Position numbers and translations under genes: made by a program
The notes under the pieces: model-generated
What the model saw: the letters and a program-made list of their open reading frames with translations, nothing else
Told to the model about the DNA's origin: nothing
Databases searched by the model: none
Virus record (IMG/VR): IMGVR_UViG_3300036389_000008
Span: 1-53,025 of that record
Source: a virus
Strand: one strand, 5' to 3'
DNA: 53,025 bases
In this document: piece by piece, positions 49,749-53,025 of the stretch
Layout: the number at the start of each line of letters is the position of its first letter
How positions within the stretch are numbered: position 1 is the first letter of the stretch

Positions 49749-50144
49749 TTAAGGATGAGATAAATAGGAATGAATACACTGGCGAAATTCTTCGTAGGTT
49801 CTCGGCATGGCGACCTCGAAATCGACGCTTCGCAGGTAAGCGTGAACGATGATTTGATTGTCGGATGGATCGCCGTTAACGGTCTTCATTTCGATAAAAA
49901 GGCCGTGTTTTCCGTTATGGGGGTAGGCCAGAAACAGATCGGGCCAACCGGCAATCATGCCCTCGGCCAGTAGCCGACCGCGCTCGGCTTTGGTCCGTTT
50001 TCCGGCGTTGGGTGTGGCCTGGAGCATCAGCTGCGGGTAGGCCAGTCGAAACCAGCGCACACAACGAGCCTGTAAGCCGTGCTCCTGCTGATCGACGTAT
50101 TTGGCCCGAAACTGGTCGGCCGACATTTCGTTATTTTTTGCCAC
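49749..50144 (-). CDS. VRR-NUC nuclease
   Basis: 131 aa. HGLQARCVRWFRLAYP, PNAGKR, then GWPDLFLAY with D69 and FIEMKT with E85 and K87, plus Q97 in SDNQ: the PD-(D/E)xK core of VRR-NUC enzymes. They cut branched or junction DNA. Its role here could be resolving replication intermediates. Neighbours: DnaN 13 nt downstream, and an overlap of 14 nt with the gene upstream. Confidence 0.8.
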   Translation of the reverse strand: MAKNNEMSADQFRAKYVDQQEHGLQARCVRWFRLAYPQLMLQATPNAGKRTKAERGRLLAEGMIAGWPDLFLAYPHNGKHGLFIEMKTVNGDPSDNQIIVHAYLRSVDFEVAMPRTYEEFRQCIHSYLSHP

Positions 50145-51288
50145 TTTTCTTTAAAAGTTTAGGGTTTTTGGCGGTGCGTTTTTCCCATTCGGCTGTGGCC
50201 AGTTCATAGACATCGAGCACGTTGCGCCGGCGCGCTTCGAGCTGGAGATTCGAGACTGTTTCGTCGTCCATCTTGGGCAGGTCCGCTTTCAGGTTTTCAA
50301 TCCAGGCGTGATGGCTGAAGGGTTGCGTCGGTGGCAGGTTGATTGTCTGCGGGGACGACATAACCTGCATTGGTTCTTGGGGTGGGGCTGGTTTCTCAGC
50401 AATGGGCCCCGCTTTTTCTTTCAGAAAATTTTCCAGGCAGATCTGCCAGGCCTGGGAGCGAACACGCTTCACATAATCGCCTTCCCGGTTCATGACAGCA
50501 GCCAGGCGTTTGCCGATCACGTCGCCTAAAATTTGGGAGTCTTTGAAGCGTTTGGCCAGTTCCTTTTGCTCGGCCAGTTGCACCGGCACATCTTTCTGAG
50601 CCTGTTTAAGTGCGGCATGCCATTGGTCCTCAGTAGGCCGCAAGTGGCCTTTATCATAGAGCCATTTGAACAGCGCGTTCCCCCAATCGATGTACTCGTA
50701 TCCAGCCTTTACCCGGTTGATGGCCGCCCGAACGCATTTGCCCATGTAGCGATCAATCTCGACTTCGGTCGGTTCCGGTGGTTCGGGTAGATAAAGGCCT
50801 TGACTCAGGACTTTGGAAACTTCGGTATCGTTGTCAACTAACCGACGGTAGGCCGCCAGCACTTCGCCAACGGTTTTTGGGTCGAGCATCCGGAAGGCCT
50901 CCAGAATCTTACCGTCAGCTTTGGTCAGTTCCTCCATCGACAGGTAATTGTAGGCCAGTCGAACCTCTTCGCAGGTTAGCCCCCGTGGGCCGTATTGCCT
51001 CCGTAACCAGTCGTTCAGGTCAACCAGGTCAGCGTAGAAGAACTGCTCATCGATTTCGTTTTTGAACTGGATCTTCAGCAGGTTAACTACCTCCGTCCAC
51101 ATCGATGACAATTGTTCGTCCGTCGCTTCCTTCACCTGGGTTCCGAGCAGACGCGCTTTCACGACGAAGTTTGTCTGCAGTGATAACGGGAGTTCGTCGA
51201 GTCGGGCGGCTATTAGTGGTTTGTTCTCCTCCCGTTTGGCGGGAACGAACGCCATTGACGGGGTTTGTTTGAGCAACTGCTGATTCAT
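50131..51288 (-). CDS. Replication accessory candidate (385 aa)
   Basis: Acidic-basic mixed, helical protein: LPLSLQTNFVVKARLLGTQV at the N-terminus and a domain with WTEVVNLLKIQFKNEIDE. Its N-terminal region overlaps the initiator gene by 206 nt. A later helical part is rich in Lys and Gln, and the C-terminus is basic. In lambda this slot would hold a helicase loader (P), but there is no sequence evidence beyond position. No Walker motif is seen. Confidence 0.5.
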   Translation of the reverse strand: MNQQLLKQTPSMAFVPAKREENKPLIAARLDELPLSLQTNFVVKARLLGTQVKEATDEQLSSMWTEVVNLLKIQFKNEIDEQFFYADLVDLNDWLRRQYGPRGLTCEEVRLAYNYLSMEELTKADGKILEAFRMLDPKTVGEVLAAYRRLVDNDTEVSKVLSQGLYLPEPPEPTEVEIDRYMGKCVRAAINRVKAGYEYIDWGNALFKWLYDKGHLRPTEDQWHAALKQAQKDVPVQLAEQKELAKRFKDSQILGDVIGKRLAAVMNREGDYVKRVRSQAWQICLENFLKEKAGPIAEKPAPPQEPMQVMSSPQTINLPPTQPFSHHAWIENLKADLPKMDDETVSNLQLEARRRNVLDVYELATAEWEKRTAKNPKLLKKSGKK

Positions 51289-52126
51289 CGCGCTTCTGGT
51301 CTTTCAGGTAATTCAGGTGCCATTTGGCTAATCGGGTGGAGGTGTCCCATTTGCGCTGGGTGCGCCAGTCTTCTTTGCCGTTGTTGGATTCCTTCTCGTC
51401 ATTCTGGACAATGCCCGTCCAGTGTTCGAGAAATTTGATGATCATTTCGACCGGCAGATTCTCTTCGGGATGGCCGCGAACATGCTCTCGAACGAGCTCC
51501 TGTAATTCACCATCGCCGAACTTGCGTTTGAGTGGTTTCGGCGGTGGCAACTCGGGGGAAAGGGGGGCCGCGGAACTTGGGGTTTGGGGGTCTTTTTTTT
51601 CGGCGTCTACAGGTAAAAGATTGTTATCGGTCACACGCGCGTTTTCGTGATCGTCATCATCAATTTCTTTTTTGCTTTCCTCTATGCTTTCTATTATGCT
51701 TTCAATCCTTATATATGGCTCTTTAAGATGTTTAAAGAGGCTCTTTAAGGATGTTAAAAAGGCTCTTGAAGAATGTTTAAGAGGCTCTTTAAGAAAGTTA
51801 AAGAGGGTATTTAAGGAAGTTAAAGAAGGCTCTTTAACAATCTTAAAGAGGGTATCACCCGACCGATACAGGTGAATTTCGCGCTTATTACCCCGTTCCG
51901 TTCCCGGATCAATGCAGATGTAGCCCTTATCATCGAGCGACTTCAGATTCAGACTGATACTGGTTTCGGAAATCGCTAATTGCTCGGCAAAGTGTCTGTT
52001 TCTGGCCGTACAAGGTTCATTCAACGCCAACGGAATGACCGCACAGAGTACGACCTTTTCCGTCGGCGTTAGCTCCTTAATGGCCAGTACTGATGCGGCC
52101 ATCCAAATGCCAGTGAACTCACTCAT
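51083..52126 (-). CDS. Lambda-O-like replication initiator with internal iterons
   Basis: 347 aa. Residues 15-75 form a winged HTH (LTPTEKVVLCAVIPLALNEP, then NRHFAEQLAISETSISLNLK). Residues 93-137 are encoded by six 22-bp iterons, and an AT-rich segment follows in the coding direction. The C-terminal half (about 190-270) is a separate domain (LQELVREHVRGHPEENLPVE). In lambda O the ori iterons likewise lie inside the gene between the two domains. The last 67 residues (281-347) overlap the next gene and are probably overprinted. Confidence 0.65.
   Translation of the reverse strand: MSEFTGIWMAASVLAIKELTPTEKVVLCAVIPLALNEPCTARNRHFAEQLAISETSISLNLKSLDDKGYICIDPGTERGNKREIHLYRSGDTLFKIVKEPSLTSLNTLFNFLKEPLKHSSRAFLTSLKSLFKHLKEPYIRIESIIESIEESKKEIDDDDHENARVTDNNLLPVDAEKKDPQTPSSAAPLSPELPPPKPLKRKFGDGELQELVREHVRGHPEENLPVEMIIKFLEHWTGIVQNDEKESNNGKEDWRTQRKWDTSTRLAKWHLNYLKDQKRDESAVAQTNPVNGVRSRQTGGEQTTNSRPTRRTPVITADKLRRESASARNPGEGSDGRTIVIDVDGGS
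51661..51716. other. AT-rich DNA-unwinding candidate beside the iterons
   Basis: Low-GC stretch next to the iteron array with three GCTTTC copies exactly 12 bp apart (51674, 51686, 51698) and a TATATA segment. In iteron origins an AT-rich segment next to the array melts first. It is coding on the minus strand, so the base bias also reflects the Glu/Ser/Ile-rich protein segment. Confidence 0.5.
51717..51849. repeat. Six 22-bp iterons, candidate replication origin
   Basis: Units start at 51717, 51739, 51761, 51783, 51805 and 51828 (one extra base before the last). Consensus GGCTCTTTAAGAATGTTAAA plus GA; each unit is a dyad CTCTTTAA-N5-TTAAAGAG. Spacing of 22 bp (two helical turns) is not a multiple of three, so the DNA rather than the protein is under selection. 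A partial unit GGGTATC follows. Confidence 0.75.
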
Positions 52127-52132
52127 AAAAAA

Positions 52133-52453
52133 CTAGTGATTACCGCCCCGTAATTGAGCGTAGAGAGATAGGCCGTAGGCAATGCCCAGCAGCAATAGAC
52201 CGCCTAAACCAGCAATAAATGCCCATTTGATGGGTGAATAGGTTGAGTTCGGAACGGCCTTAACTGGCCTCAATTGTCGACGACGACGCCAACGGTAATA
52301 CCAGCGTGGGTAATCGAATGGAAACCGACCGCCGTACATGGACTGTAACGCGCGAAAAGAACTAGGACCAAAGATTAATAGGGTAAGTCCGATCCCGATG
52401 CCACCGCCGTACAGCAGGGTTTTTCCGATAAACTGAGCGGCTTCGGTTAGCAT
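52133..52453 (-). CDS. Small two-pass membrane protein (106 aa)
   Basis: Two membrane segments (about 9-28, IGKTLLYGGGIGIGLTLLIF, and 75-97, WAFIAGLGGLLLLGIAYGLS) separated by an Arg/Trp/Tyr-rich loop (PRWYYRWRRRRQLRPVK). Overlaps the neighbour upstream by 7 nt and ends just before the initiator gene. Possibly a membrane anchor or an exclusion protein. Unknown function. Confidence 0.55.
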   Translation of the reverse strand: MLTEAAQFIGKTLLYGGGIGIGLTLLIFGPSSFRALQSMYGGRFPFDYPRWYYRWRRRRQLRPVKAVPNSTYSPIKWAFIAGLGGLLLLGIAYGLSLYAQLRGGNH

Positions 52454-53025
52454 GGCGCTACCTCCTCTTTGCTCATCAGAGCGTCAATAATCCCATCCGT
52501 GCGATTCCAGAAACCTTCGTGTTTGACGTAAGACGGTGCCTCTTCGATTAACTGCTGATAGGCATCAAGGCCAATTTCCTCGGCAATGTGTGTTTCGTTG
52601 GCCGTTGCAACCCGGTTAACCAGCTGAATGAGCCGTAGTTGTTCCTGGTAAATATCCAGATGGTAAAATGCCTGTGGACAGGTCTGGGCCTGGCATTTTT
52701 GGTTAAGTAGATCACTTAAAAAATCGACAGAAAGACCGCTTTTCTGGTAAAAACCTTCATGGAACAACGCCGAGACAAGGGAGTGCTGAACCAGCGTGAA
52801 ATGGGTTTCGTAGCCCAGCGTGAGCATGACAGCCTGGTTCGATAGACTGACTGCGTTAAAGGCGTCGATGTAAATGCGGCTAATGGCGTCGATTTTGATC
52901 TGATCGACATCCATAATATCGATGGCCACTGAAAATTCAGACGTCCAGCTGTAGGTCAGCAGACGCGCTAGTCTTTTTAAACCGTCATCGTTCAACTTAA
53001 CCGGTTTGATTAATTCAGTACGCAT
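52447..53025 (-). CDS. Hypothetical protein at the window's right edge
   Basis: 192 aa reading from the final codon (CAT at 53023-53025), so the true start may lie beyond the window. Helical and soluble, with acidic patches; LNQKCQAQTCPQAF has a C-x4-C. No family recognised. As first visible gene of the minus-strand operon it could be an early regulator; the promoter is outside. Confidence 0.5.
   Translation of the reverse strand: MRTELIKPVKLNDDGLKRLARLLTYSWTSEFSVAIDIMDVDQIKIDAISRIYIDAFNAVSLSNQAVMLTLGYETHFTLVQHSLVSALFHEGFYQKSGLSVDFLSDLLNQKCQAQTCPQAFYHLDIYQEQLRLIQLVNRVATANETHIAEEIGLDAYQQLIEEAPSYVKHEGFWNRTDGIIDALMSKEEVAPC

Noticed and set aside
51717-51849. CRISPR array
   Set aside because: Units are contiguous 22-bp repeats without spacers and lie inside a gene, so iterons fit better.
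1-53025. tRNA genes, rRNA or insertion sequences
   Set aside because: No cloverleaf-like segments, rRNA stretches or transposase genes were noticed on reading; a dedicated scan was not possible.

Overview
This window looks like almost the whole of a temperate tailed phage (an integrated prophage or its excised form) of a Bacteroidota host. The best guess for the host is a Cytophagales relative such as Spirosoma; this is inferred from moderate GC content and gene style, not from a database match. Evidence for Bacteroidota: an arm-type tyrosine recombinase of the Bacteroidetes kind, promoters of the form TTTG-N18-20-TAnnTTTG, almost no Shine-Dalgarno sequences, and a DUF2693-type SH3-barrel protein. 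The window begins at the integrase ATG and ends at the start codon of a minus-strand gene, so att sites and the region beyond each end are not visible.

Layout. (1) 1-4.9 kb, plus strand: integrase, then an early operon of small genes, a GIY-YIG-like nuclease, a Rad52-type annealing protein and a methyltransferase-fold protein without a visible catalytic NPPY motif. (2) 4.9-9.3 kb: a PRTRC cassette (E, C, F-like, B, ThiF) with a J-domain protein. In published analyses PRTRC C, B and ThiF belong to ubiquitin-like, E2-like and E1-like superfamilies, so this reads as a phage-borne protein-conjugation module. (3) 9.3-14 kb: an excisionase-like DNA-binding protein behind paired operator dyads, a double ParB-domain protein, a TET-associated-type glycosyltransferase and the terminase subunits. 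(4) 14-31.5 kb: portal, scaffold-like, capsid, neck, tail chaperones with a -1 slippery site, tape measure and distal tail genes, interrupted by three independently bounded cargo genes: a secreted protein, an Acb2/Vs.4-like cyclic-nucleotide sponge and a SHOCT membrane protein. (5) 31.6-44.4 kb: tail fibres and adhesins, one with an SGNH esterase domain and three with Sec or lipoprotein signal peptides. (6) 44.8-46.5 kb: lysis cassette ending in a GH24 endolysin. (7) 46.6-53 kb, minus strand: ASCH, RyR, sliding clamp, VRR-NUC and a lambda-O-like initiator gene that carries six 22-bp iterons inside its coding sequence.

How it works together. The right-hand minus-strand operon probably starts replication from the internal iteron origin, with its own beta clamp. 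The left operon supplies recombination, the conjugation cassette and possible DNA modification. The late genes share a leader: the 11-mer CTACCGGACGG, usually just after a promoter or a strong hairpin, followed by a variable hairpin that ends 1-6 nt before the start codon. This element occurs five times exactly and once in degenerate form, always in front of virion genes, and looks like an undescribed late-gene control element. The strongest candidates for something new are this leader, the phage-borne ubiquitin-like cassette, the iteron origin within the initiator gene, and the exported tail adhesins.
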